64,000 nucleotides of DNA from Hyphomonadaceae bacterium (GTDB lineage: Bacteria > Pseudomonadota > Alphaproteobacteria > Caulobacterales > Aquidulcibacteraceae), in contig JAIELJ010000013.1 in assembly GCA_019753105.1 (NCBI GenBank), positions 62,001 through 126,000 of the forward strand. The letters are read 5' to 3'. A program made the translations under genes and the position numbers. The first letter of the stretch is position 1, and each line of letters opens with the position of its first letter. The notes below the pieces were generated by a model. It was not told the origin of the DNA. It saw only the letters and a program-made list of their open reading frames with translations, and ran no database searches. Shown piece by piece: positions 8,383-16,682 of this stretch.

Positions 8383-9527
8383 GTCGCGCGCTCCGGCGCT
8401 TCGACGCCAGCCATCGCGCGCTTCTCCGCTTCAGTCAGAAAATCCGCGCTCGCGATCCGCGCCCACAGCGCTTCGCGCTCGAGTGTCAGCGCCGGCACCG
8501 CATCGACACTCACCGCTGCAGGCGCCGCCTCAGGCCAACGATCGCCGATCCAGTTCTCGATAGCGCGCGCCGCCTTCTGCGCCAGCGGCAGCGCCGTCTG
8601 GCGCCAGAACGCCAGGTTGGCTTCGCGATAGTTCGAATAGGTATTGTCGCCCGGAATGCCGAGCAGCATCGGCGGCACGCCAAACGCCAGCGCGATGTCA
8701 CGCGATGCAGCGTGGCGCGCTTCGATGAAGTCCATATCCGACGGCGAGAGCGACATCGGCCGCCACTCAAGCCCGCCTTCCAGCAACATCGGCCGCCCCG
8801 CGTTCGCGGCGCCAACATGCATGTCTTCGAGTTCTTGCTTGAGGCGCCGAAATTGTTCTTCGCTCAACCGATCCGCACCGCCAGCGCCGGTAAACACAAG
8901 CGCGCCCGAAGGCCGCGCGGCGTTATCGATCAGCGCCTTATTCCAAGCGCCGCCGGCATTGTGGATGTCGATGGAGAAGGCCGCTGCCTCCATCGGCGAA
9001 AGGCCATACCAATCATCTGCCGGATGAAAGAGTTTCAAGTGCAGGATCGGCGCATCGTTGGTGACAGGATCGCGCTCGAAGCGCCGCACATGCGCGCCAC
9101 TGCGATGCTCCCAGCCGATGGGCCAACCATCCGCGCCGGGCACGACGCTCATGCGATCGGGGCGCAGCACGTAGAGTTCGCTCGGCGCCTCGCCCTCTAT
9201 GCTCGCGGCTTCGAGGTAGGCGTTCCCGGACACTTGTAGGTGTCCGTAAAACGCCTCCATCAATTCAACGCCCGTTTGCTCCGGGTTTGGCCGCGAAAGC
9301 AGACGCGCCAGCGGATGATTATCGGGTCCGACTTTTAACGGCGCGCTGGCAGCCGCTTCCGCAATCATGCGCACGCACCGATACGCAACCGCATTGCGCA
9401 CATAGCCTTCGCGTGCGAACGCCGACGGATCGCGTGACATCCACACCGGCCGCCCCGGCGCGTGCCATGCCAACAGCTTTCGCTCCACGCCGTTGCCGGC
9501 GCGGAGTTTGCGCAACCACTCGAACAT
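8379..9527 (-). CDS. GTA gp3-like HK97-family portal protein
   Basis: This 382-residue phage portal protein corresponds to RcGTA g3, the dodecameric DNA-entry ring at the capsid vertex. Family motifs are AYRCVRMIAEAAASAPL (about residues 48-64), LLSRPNPEQTGVELMEAFYGHLQVSGNAYLE (about 83-113), LKLFHPADDWYGLSPMEAA and GVPPMLLGIPGDNTYSNYREA (about 291-311). Length is normal for a GTA portal. It follows the terminase after 13 bases and its stop overlaps the small g3.5 gene. Confidence 0.94.
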   Translation of the reverse strand: MFEWLRKLRAGNGVERKLLAWHAPGRPVWMSRDPSAFAREGYVRNAVAYRCVRMIAEAAASAPLKVGPDNHPLARLLSRPNPEQTGVELMEAFYGHLQVSGNAYLEAASIEGEAPSELYVLRPDRMSVVPGADGWPIGWEHRSGAHVRRFERDPVTNDAPILHLKLFHPADDWYGLSPMEAAAFSIDIHNAGGAWNKALIDNAARPSGALVFTGAGGADRLSEEQFRRLKQELEDMHVGAANAGRPMLLEGGLEWRPMSLSPSDMDFIEARHAASRDIALAFGVPPMLLGIPGDNTYSNYREANLAFWRQTALPLAQKAARAIENWIGDRWPEAAPAAVSVDAVPALTLEREALWARIASADFLTEAEKRAMAGVEAPERAT

Positions 9528-9540
9528 CAGATCTCTTTCG

Positions 9541-10863
9541 TTATAGCCCGCGCACGCGCGGACCTTGTCCGCCCATGAGCAAATCTGTCAGCGCCCATAC
9601 CAGCGCATCGACGCGGTCCGGACTGCGCGTGTTTTCGCCAGCGCCGAACGCACACATTTCGTCTTCCAACTCAGCAAACGCCGCCGCGTGTGAGACCAGC
9701 CCACGCGCGTAGAACGTCGCCACCGGCTCCGCCCGCGCACGCTTGCCTTCCGCCGCACGCACCAGGCGCACCAAGAATTCCGGCGCTGCCGCGTTCAACA
9801 CGCTGCGCACCATCTCGCCGCCATTGTTTGCTTCCGCGACGATCGCGTTAGCGCCAACCGAACGCGCCAGCGACGCCGCGCGCGATGCCCACTCATGCGG
9901 CGCCACACCGCGCACCGTCGCATCCGCAAGGATCACGGCACGGCGCTGATGACCGTCTCCATAAACGCCCGCAGCGATGATCCCGCAGGCATCAGCATCC
10001 GGACCGACACTCGCCGGCGGATCAACCGCGACGACCACACGATCGAACGCGCGCGCCTCGTTTGTTCGCAAACCTTCAAGCTGGGCACGCGTCCAGAGCG
10101 CGCCTTCCAAATCGTCAATCAACTCGCCCAATAATTCCTGCCGCTGCCGCGCGGTACCGTCCCAGCGCTCTTGCAGCGCAGCGATAAAATCCGGCGCAAG
10201 GTTGCGGCCATTGTCGAACGTCGATGACGTCGTCACCACTGTATCGCGCGCCGCCAGCGATCGCTTTAGCGCCGCAATCGGCCTGGGCGTCGTCGTCACC
10301 AACAAACGCGGCGCAGCGCCAAGCCTCAGACCGTGCGCCAGCGTCGCAAGCGCAACATCGGGCGATGCCCAGAAGCACAACTCGTCTGCCCAAGCCGCAT
10401 CGAACTGCGGGCCGCGCAGGGCCTCGGGATCTTCCGCCGAGAAGCAATACGCCTGCGCCCCATTCGGCCAGACCAAGCGCCGCCGGCTCGCTTCAAAATC
10501 GGGCCGCGCATGCGGCAGCCGACGAATGCCTGAGGCGCCTTCGATCATCACCTCGCGCACGTAGTGGAATGTCGGCCCGATCAGCGCGATGCGGCGAGCC
10601 TTGCCCCACCGCGCCTGTTCCGAAACCCATTCCGCTCCCGCACGGGTTTTTCCCGCGCCGCGTCCGCCCATGAACACCCAGGTTCGCCAGTGGCCGCCCG
10701 GCGCCAGTTGCGGTTCCCTGGCCCAAGCGCGCCAGTCATTCAGGAGCCGGCGTAATGGCGATCCTGTCCAGGACCTCAGGAACTGCGCCAGCTCGAGCGG
10801 CCCCAACGTAAAGAGCAAGCCTTCGGCGAAGCTCGGCGCTGGCGGCCTCGGTATCTTCGTCAT
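9541..10863 (-). CDS. GTA gp2-like terminase large subunit
   Basis: This 440-residue DNA-packaging ATPase/nuclease corresponds to RcGTA g2. The Walker A motif is GGRGAGKTR (about residue 72), preceded by WRTWVFM, and the Walker B region is FDAAWADEL. The C-terminal nuclease fold shows VVVAVDPPASVGPDADACGI and IVAEANNGGEMV. A longer open frame exists upstream, but its 5' part is Arg/Trp-rich and unlike the family, so the ATG at 10863 (MTKIPRPPAPSFAEG) was chosen. That start still overlaps gp1 by 128 bases in another frame. A later start would leave out a plausible N-terminal helix. Confidence 0.93.
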   Translation of the reverse strand: MTKIPRPPAPSFAEGLLFTLGPLELAQFLRSWTGSPLRRLLNDWRAWAREPQLAPGGHWRTWVFMGGRGAGKTRAGAEWVSEQARWGKARRIALIGPTFHYVREVMIEGASGIRRLPHARPDFEASRRRLVWPNGAQAYCFSAEDPEALRGPQFDAAWADELCFWASPDVALATLAHGLRLGAAPRLLVTTTPRPIAALKRSLAARDTVVTTSSTFDNGRNLAPDFIAALQERWDGTARQRQELLGELIDDLEGALWTRAQLEGLRTNEARAFDRVVVAVDPPASVGPDADACGIIAAGVYGDGHQRRAVILADATVRGVAPHEWASRAASLARSVGANAIVAEANNGGEMVRSVLNAAAPEFLVRLVRAAEGKRARAEPVATFYARGLVSHAAAFAELEDEMCAFGAGENTRSPDRVDALVWALTDLLMGGQGPRVRGL

Positions 10864-11029
10864 CCGTTTGCGCAGCGCCGGCGGCCTCCAGCTCCGCCAG
10901 TTCGCGCTCCGCGCGCACCAGCGCCGACACGGCCTTGGCCGATCGTTCCGCTTCCGCCGCCTCGCCCGCCACAAGCTGCGCCAGAGCCGCATCGATGATG
11001 CGCCGAAGCGCCGCTGCGGGGCTCGCCAC
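10736..11029 (-). CDS. GTA gp1-like terminase small subunit
   Basis: This first gene of the GTA operon encodes a 97-residue helical protein at the position of RcGTA g1 (small terminase). The chosen GTG at 11029 follows a strong AAGGAGAG ribosome binding site; the alternative ATG at 11074 has none. The protein is Ala/Glu-rich with a predicted coiled coil (ERSAKAVSALVRAERELAEL). Its 3' third overlaps gp2 by 128 bases, which is long for the operon. Assignment rests on position and composition; sequence identity in this family is low. Confidence 0.75.
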   Translation of the reverse strand: MASPAAALRRIIDAALAQLVAGEAAEAERSAKAVSALVRAERELAELEAAGAAQTDDEDTEAASAELRRRLALYVGAARAGAVPEVLDRIAITPAPE

Positions 11030-11232
11030 CGCCTCTCTCCTTCTCAATCCCAGTTCTCGACAGTGCCCAAACACTACCGCAACACCGGCCCGGTCGGATT
11101 GATTTTGCGGAAGTGCAGCCGAATCTGTGGCTTAGAATTGCGAACGGAGGGATACGCGGGGCATCTATCCGCGTTTCCACTGGCCAGAATTCGGCCATAC
11201 CTCTATTGGACACACCCCTCCCGGAGACGTGC

Positions 11233-13257
11233 TTGCCAGATCAAGGGCCCAATTTCCGCCGCAGCATCGACTGGGCTCGCCTGCGCGCAGCCTCTGCGCG
11301 CGCGCATGTCGAGCAAATGCTCGGCGATCGCTCACGCTTCACCTGGCGCACCGCAGCCAGCGTGACGGCGGGCTTGGTGCTGGCTGTGGTGCTCGGGCTT
11401 TGGGTCTGGATCTATTGGGGCCTGCCGCGCGTGCCGGATGCGGACGCGCTCTGGGCAGTCAACCGCCAGAACTCGATCATGTTCGTCGACTCCGACGGCG
11501 AGATCATCGGCGTGCGTGGCCCATATTACGGCCGGCGTACGTCGCTCGAAGAATTGCCCGACTACGTGCCGCAAGCCTTCCTCGCGATCGAGGATCGCCG
11601 CTTCTATCAGCACGAGGGCGTCGATCGCATGGCGATCTTCCGCGCACTGCTGGTGAACCTGCGCGCCGGCGAAACCGTGCAAGGCGCCTCCACGATCTCG
11701 CAACAGCTCGCGCGCAACCTCTTTTTGACGCGCGATCAAACTATCAACCGCAAACTGCGCGAGATGGTGCTCGCCTCGCGCATTGAGCGTCGTCTGACGA
11801 AGGACGAAATTCTCGAACTCTATCTCAACCGCGTTTATCTTGGCGACCAAGCCTATGGCGTCGATGCCGCCGCGCGCCGCTTCTTTGGCAAGACCGCGGC
11901 CGAGTTGACGCTCGCTGAAGCCGCGATGCTTGCCGGTCTGCCGAAGGCGCCGTCACGCTCCGCCCCGACTGAGAACTTCGAACGCGCCACAGCGCGTCAG
12001 CACGTTGTGCTCGACGCGATGGTCGACGCTGGGTTCATCACGCCCGAACAGCGCGACGAAGCGCGCGCGGAGCGGATCAACGTTGTCGAGCAGCGCCCGA
12101 ATAACGAGCGCACGATGGGCTATGCCTTCGATCTCGCCGTTGAACAGGCGCGCGCCGCCGTCGGCCGTGAAGTGCCGGACCTCGTCATTCGCATGACGAT
12201 CGACGCCGATATCCAACAAGCGGCAAGCGATTCCGTGCGCCGCCGCCTCGGCAACAGAGCCTTCGGCCGCCGCCCGCTGCAAGCCGCGATGATGGCGGTT
12301 GACCGCCAAGGTGGCATCGTCGCCCTTGTCGGCGGCACGGACTACAACACGTCCAAATTCAATCGCGTCACCCAGGCCGAGCGTCAGCCGGGCTCGACGT
12401 TCAAGACGTTCGTCTACACAGCCGCGATTGAAACGGGTCTCGACACCGAGGACATCTATTACGACGAACCGGTCGTCATCGATGGCTGGCGGCCGCGCAA
12501 TTACGATGAAGGCTATCGCGGCGCGGTTACAATGCGCACAGCGTTTGCATTGTCGATCAATACCGTCGCCGCGAGTGTCGGCAGAGAAGTCGGCCCGCGC
12601 CGTGTCGCCGATCTCGCGACCAGGCTTGGCGTGCGCGGCATGCCCGATCGCAACGCGTTTGTGCCGCCATCGATTGCGCTGGGCTCGGTCGAAACGACGC
12701 TCTGGGACATGACCTCGGCGTTCGCCGTTTACATGAACGATGGCCGCCGCATCGATCCGCACATTATCAGCGCCGTCTCCAACAGCGCCGGCCAAGAACT
12801 CTACCGCCGCCCCGCCTACGAGCCGCCGCGCGTGCTGGACGAAGAAGTCGTGCAACGCATGACGTCCATGATGGGCGCCGTCGTCCTACGCGGCACAGGC
12901 ACGGGCGCAAGCCTTGGCGGGCGCGATGTCGCCGGCAAAACCGGCACCAGCTCTGATTGGCGCGACGCCTGGTTCATCGGCTACACCGCCGATTACACAG
13001 CTGGCGTCTGGGTCGGACACGATGACTTCACATCGATGGGCCGCACCACTGGCGGCACGTTGCCGGCGCAAATCTGGAACGACACCATGCGTGTCGCCCA
13101 CCGCGGCGTCGACGATCACCCGCTCCCGGGCATCGAACAACCGGCGCGTTCTCCGCGCGAACTCGAAATGGCGACCTTCTTCGATGGTCTCGCCAGCGCC
13201 TTTGGCGATGACGAGGATCGCGATCTCGGCGACATGATCGAAGACATCTTCAACTAG
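11233..13257 (+). CDS. Class A penicillin-binding protein (PBP1A-type transglycosylase/transpeptidase)
   Basis: This bifunctional peptidoglycan synthase is anchored in the inner membrane. One transmembrane helix (about codons 81-102 counted from an ATG at 11113) precedes a GT51 glycosyltransferase domain with the catalytic Glu in AIEDRRFY and the ASTISQQLARNLFL motif. The transpeptidase domain has STFK, SIN and KTGT. The frame is open back to the ATG at 11113, but those first 40 codons look non-coding. A TTG at 11233 with GGAG eight bases upstream fits best; ATG 11317 is another option. The ABC-F gene follows two bases after the stop, which suggests one transcript. Confidence 0.93.
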   Translation: MPDQGPNFRRSIDWARLRAASARAHVEQMLGDRSRFTWRTAASVTAGLVLAVVLGLWVWIYWGLPRVPDADALWAVNRQNSIMFVDSDGEIIGVRGPYYGRRTSLEELPDYVPQAFLAIEDRRFYQHEGVDRMAIFRALLVNLRAGETVQGASTISQQLARNLFLTRDQTINRKLREMVLASRIERRLTKDEILELYLNRVYLGDQAYGVDAAARRFFGKTAAELTLAEAAMLAGLPKAPSRSAPTENFERATARQHVVLDAMVDAGFITPEQRDEARAERINVVEQRPNNERTMGYAFDLAVEQARAAVGREVPDLVIRMTIDADIQQAASDSVRRRLGNRAFGRRPLQAAMMAVDRQGGIVALVGGTDYNTSKFNRVTQAERQPGSTFKTFVYTAAIETGLDTEDIYYDEPVVIDGWRPRNYDEGYRGAVTMRTAFALSINTVAASVGREVGPRRVADLATRLGVRGMPDRNAFVPPSIALGSVETTLWDMTSAFAVYMNDGRRIDPHIISAVSNSAGQELYRRPAYEPPRVLDEEVVQRMTSMMGAVVLRGTGTGASLGGRDVAGKTGTSSDWRDAWFIGYTADYTAGVWVGHDDFTSMGRTTGGTLPAQIWNDTMRVAHRGVDDHPLPGIEQPARSPRELEMATFFDGLASAFGDDEDRDLGDMIEDIFN

Positions 13258-13259
13258 CA

Positions 13260-15098
13260 ATGGCTAAAGGGCCGGCGCTCGCGCACGCTAAGGACCTGCG
13301 GCTGTCGCTCGGCGGCGCGCCGCTGTTCGACGGCGTCTCGTTCACCTTGCACAAGGGAGAATGCGCAGCGCTCGTCGGCGCCAATGGCGCGGGCAAGTCC
13401 ACGCTGATGCGCATGCTCGCGGGCGATGTCGAAAGCGACAGCGGTGAGATCGCCTACGCCTCCGGCGCCAGCGTCGCCTTCGCGCGGCAAGAGCCCGACA
13501 TCGAAGACTTCGCGACGTTGCGCGACTACGCGATGGCGCCAAGCGCCAGCCGCAGCGGCAGCAACCGCGAAGCGCCGGCCCACGCGGCCGAGGCTGAGCT
13601 GCTTCAACTGGGGCTTGATCCCGATCGCGCGCCCATCGGCCTCTCAGGCGGCGAAGGCCGGCGTGCATCGCTCGCACGCGCCTTCGCGCAAGAGCCGGAC
13701 GTGCTGCTGCTCGACGAACCGACCAACCACCTCGACATCACGGCCATTGAGCAACTTGAACAGCGAATCGCCGCGTTCAACGGCGCCTGCCTCGTCATCA
13801 GCCACGATCGCCGCTTTCTCGAACGCGCCACGAGCGGCATGCTCTGGCTACGCCAACGCCGCGTGCTGACGCTCGATCAAGGCTATGCGCGCTTTGAGGA
13901 ATGGGCCGAGCGTGTTGAGGCCGAAGAGGAACGCGCAGCGCAGCGCCTCGCCACGCATTTGAAAGCTGAAGAGCATTGGTTGCGGCGCGGCGTCACCGCC
14001 CGCCGCTCGCGCAATGAAGGCCGACGCCGCCGCCTTGAATCGATGCGCGCAGAACGCCGCGAACGCACCGCGCTCAGCGCAACGCCGCAGGCCGCGTTGC
14101 AAGCGGCGAAGGGTGGAGACTCCTCCAAGCTCGTGATCGACGCAAAAAATCTCTCAATCACCTATGGCGAGCGGCCGATCATCGCGAACTTCTCACTGCG
14201 CGTCATGCGCGGCGATCGCATCGGCCTCGTCGGGCCAAACGGCGCCGGGAAGACCACGCTGCTGGAGATCTTGCTGCAGCGGCGCGAACCGGATTCCGGT
14301 GAAGTGCGGCTGGGCGGCAATCTGGAGATCGCCTATGTCGACCAGACACGCGCCATCCTCGATCCGAATGAAACAATCTGGGACGCACTGACGCCGCAAG
14401 GCGGCGACCAAGTCATGGTGCGCGGCCATCCCAAGCATGTCGCGGCTTATGCGAGCGAGTTTCTGTTCACGCCGCAACAGCTCCGCCAGCCGATCCACGC
14501 TTTATCCGGCGGCGAACGCAATCGCTTGGCGCTGGCGGTGGCGCTGGCGAAGCCCGCCAATGTGCTGGTGCTCGACGAACCGACCAACGATCTCGACATG
14601 GATACGCTCGATGCACTCGAGGACATGCTCGCGAGCTATGACGGCACCGTGCTCATCGTCAGCCACGACCGAGCCTTCCTCGACGGTGTCGCCACCCAAA
14701 TCGTCGGCCCCGTCGGCAACGGCAAATGGGTCGAGACGCCAGGCGGCTGGTCCGATTTCGAACGCGAACATGGCAACGCCCGCGCGACACGGCGCGAAGC
14801 CCAGGCGAAGGCCGAGAAGTCCGCCCTCGCCCCACCGGCCACGCCCCGAAAGCAAACCAAGCTGAGCTACAAGGACGAGCGCCGCGCCGCAGAGCTTGAC
14901 GCACTCATGCCTAAGCTTGCGGCCGAGATCGAAAAGCTCGACGCCGAACTGCACGAGCCCAACCTCTTCGCCACCAACCCCGACCGCTTCAACAAGACCG
15001 CAGGCCGCCTCGAAGCGGCGCGGGCTGAGCGAGAAGCGGCCGAAAGCGAGTGGCTAGAGATCGAGCTCAAACGCGAGGCGCTCACCGCAGACGAGTGA
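13260..15098 (+). CDS. ABC-F family ATPase (Uup-like)
   Basis: This 612-residue soluble protein has two ABC domains and no membrane segments, the ABC-F layout of ribosome-associated ATPases. Domain 1 has Walker A GANGAGKST, signature LSGGE and Walker B VLLLDEPTNHLD. The linker (about residues 215-290) is Arg/Glu-rich. Domain 2 has GPNGAGKTT, LSGGE and VLVLDEPTNDLD. The last 90 residues form a charged coiled-coil extension as in Uup. Substrate and ribosomal state cannot be read from sequence. It follows the PBP gene with two bases between them. Confidence 0.92.
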   Translation: MAKGPALAHAKDLRLSLGGAPLFDGVSFTLHKGECAALVGANGAGKSTLMRMLAGDVESDSGEIAYASGASVAFARQEPDIEDFATLRDYAMAPSASRSGSNREAPAHAAEAELLQLGLDPDRAPIGLSGGEGRRASLARAFAQEPDVLLLDEPTNHLDITAIEQLEQRIAAFNGACLVISHDRRFLERATSGMLWLRQRRVLTLDQGYARFEEWAERVEAEEERAAQRLATHLKAEEHWLRRGVTARRSRNEGRRRRLESMRAERRERTALSATPQAALQAAKGGDSSKLVIDAKNLSITYGERPIIANFSLRVMRGDRIGLVGPNGAGKTTLLEILLQRREPDSGEVRLGGNLEIAYVDQTRAILDPNETIWDALTPQGGDQVMVRGHPKHVAAYASEFLFTPQQLRQPIHALSGGERNRLALAVALAKPANVLVLDEPTNDLDMDTLDALEDMLASYDGTVLIVSHDRAFLDGVATQIVGPVGNGKWVETPGGWSDFEREHGNARATRREAQAKAEKSALAPPATPRKQTKLSYKDERRAAELDALMPKLAAEIEKLDAELHEPNLFATNPDRFNKTAGRLEAARAEREAAESEWLEIELKREALTADE

Positions 15099-15133
15099 AT
15101 CGTCTGTTAACCAGTACGCTGCACTTTCACCGC

Positions 15134-15541
15134 ATGCGCGGCCTTTTGACCTCTCTGGCGTTCGTCATGCTTTGCGTGGCCGTGACGCCGGCGCTCGCCA
15201 CCGGCGGCGCCTATCGCACCATCGCAACGCAAACCGCCGCATCATGCGCGCGCGCTTGCGCCGATGACGGCCTTTGCATCGCCTGGACATTAACCGAAGC
15301 GAGCTGCGCTCTTTCGGCGATTACACCGCGCGATTGGCCGCAAGGCGCGGCCGAGATTGGACTTTCTCCGCGCGCGCCGGCGTTTGCCTCACTTCCTGAA
15401 CGCCCTGTGCCGTTAACATCTGCACAAACAGAAAGCGCCGCGCCGCAAGCCGAAGACCCACCGCAAGATGACCTCGAATACGCCCTTCTCGGCGGGCGCG
15501 TCGAAGGTGATCTGCGCCCACGTCTCGGCGGGCGCAACTGA
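15134..15541 (+). CDS. Hypothetical secreted Cys-containing protein
   Basis: This 135-residue protein has a clear signal peptide (MRGLLTSLAFVMLCVAVTPALA). The mature part holds a four-cysteine block (TAASCARACADDGLCIAWTL followed by ASCALS) resembling a small PAN/apple-like module, then a Pro/Ala-rich tail. The start ATG at 15134 was chosen because it begins the signal peptide. A GTG at 15095 overlapping the ABC-F stop would add 13 residues. Function is unknown; a periplasmic or cell-surface binding role is only a guess. Confidence 0.65.
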   Translation: MRGLLTSLAFVMLCVAVTPALATGGAYRTIATQTAASCARACADDGLCIAWTLTEASCALSAITPRDWPQGAAEIGLSPRAPAFASLPERPVPLTSAQTESAAPQAEDPPQDDLEYALLGGRVEGDLRPRLGGRN

Positions 15542-15605
15542 TGGAACCGCAAGGTTTATTAACGGCATCACCGTATCATTCGCGTCTAATTCGGAGCCTG
15601 TAGGA

Positions 15606-16682
15606 ATGTCTCAGTCGCGTTTCGCGAAGCTGGTCGATTTGGCGCGCACGCCGGACAGTGAAGTCCGCCGCGAGCTGCTGCGCGAAGTGACCGATCTATT
15701 TTTTGAGACATCAAGCACCCGCACCACGCGCGAAAGCGCCCTCTTCGACGAGGTGCTCCAAATGGTCGCTGCCGAGATGCAAGACAGCGTCCTGGTGGAG
15801 TTGTCCGAAGCGTTCGCCAACGCGGACAACGCGCCGATGGGCCTCATGCGCGACCTCGCGAACCATTCGTTCGAGATTGCAGGTCCCGTCCTCCGCAACA
15901 GCAAAGTGCTCGACGAGCAGACGCTGCTGCAGATCGTCAATTATCAGAGCCAGAACCACATCAAGGCCGTCGCGCAGCGCGAGAACGTCAGCGAGACGCT
16001 CTCCGACGCGATCGTAAAATTCGGCGACGATACCGCGCTCGACGCACTCATGCGCAATGAGACCGCCGTCGTATCGCGCACCAGCATGGAAACCGCCGTC
16101 GATCGCGCCCGCCGCAATTCGATGCTGCACGAGTCCGTTGTCGGCCGCAGGGACATTCCGCTCGATCTGTTGAACGAGATGTATTTTGTCGTCGAAGCGC
16201 GCCTTCGCGATCAGATCCTCGATCGCAACGCGTCCGTCGACCCAGCCACACTCGACGCTGCCCTTTCGAAGGCGCGCGCCCGCATGGCGAAAGCCGCCGG
16301 CGCGATGGATGCCGAGGCCAAGGCCGCGATGGCGTTCATTCAGTCGAAGAAAAATAGCGGCGAACTCAACGCTCGCCTGCTCGTCTCGCTCTATCGCGAA
16401 GCCAAGCGCACGCACTTCCTCTACGGCTTGGCCGAGATCACGCACCTCGACAACGACACCGTCCAAGGCATCCTTGAGCGCAAAGATATCGACGGCCTGG
16501 CCATGATCTGCCGCGCCTCCAACATCGAACGCCCGCTCTTCGTGACGCTTGCCGTGCTCGCCTGCGGCGGCGAAGACGCGATGGAGCGCGCCGAGGAGTT
16601 CGGCAAACTCTACAACGCCGTGCCGGTCGAAGCAGCACAACGCGCCATGCGCTTCATGAAAGTGCGTAAAGCGGCGGCTTAA
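15606..16682 (+). CDS. DUF2336 domain protein
   Basis: This 358-residue, mostly helical, soluble protein belongs to the DUF2336 family common in alphaproteobacteria. Recognisable segments are the N-terminal SRFAKLVDLARTPDSEVRREL and the HEAT-like central part (VISRTSME-type repeats, SVVGRRDIPLDLLNEMYFVV). Its function is unknown. The ATG at 15606 follows a GGAG element ten bases upstream. The stop overlaps the 3' end of prfC on the other strand. A second DUF2336 gene lies at 31202-32404. Confidence 0.82.
   Translation: MSQSRFAKLVDLARTPDSEVRRELLREVTDLFFETSSTRTTRESALFDEVLQMVAAEMQDSVLVELSEAFANADNAPMGLMRDLANHSFEIAGPVLRNSKVLDEQTLLQIVNYQSQNHIKAVAQRENVSETLSDAIVKFGDDTALDALMRNETAVVSRTSMETAVDRARRNSMLHESVVGRRDIPLDLLNEMYFVVEARLRDQILDRNASVDPATLDAALSKARARMAKAAGAMDAEAKAAMAFIQSKKNSGELNARLLVSLYREAKRTHFLYGLAEITHLDNDTVQGILERKDIDGLAMICRASNIERPLFVTLAVLACGGEDAMERAEEFGKLYNAVPVEAAQRAMRFMKVRKAAA

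Noticed and set aside
1-11029. Active prophage
   Set aside because: No integrase, repressor, lysis or replication gene adjoins the cluster; gene content and order match a gene transfer agent.
11953-12855. 300-codon minus-strand open frame within the PBP gene
   Set aside because: Antisense to the transpeptidase domain, whose SxxK, SxN and KTG motifs prove the plus-strand frame.
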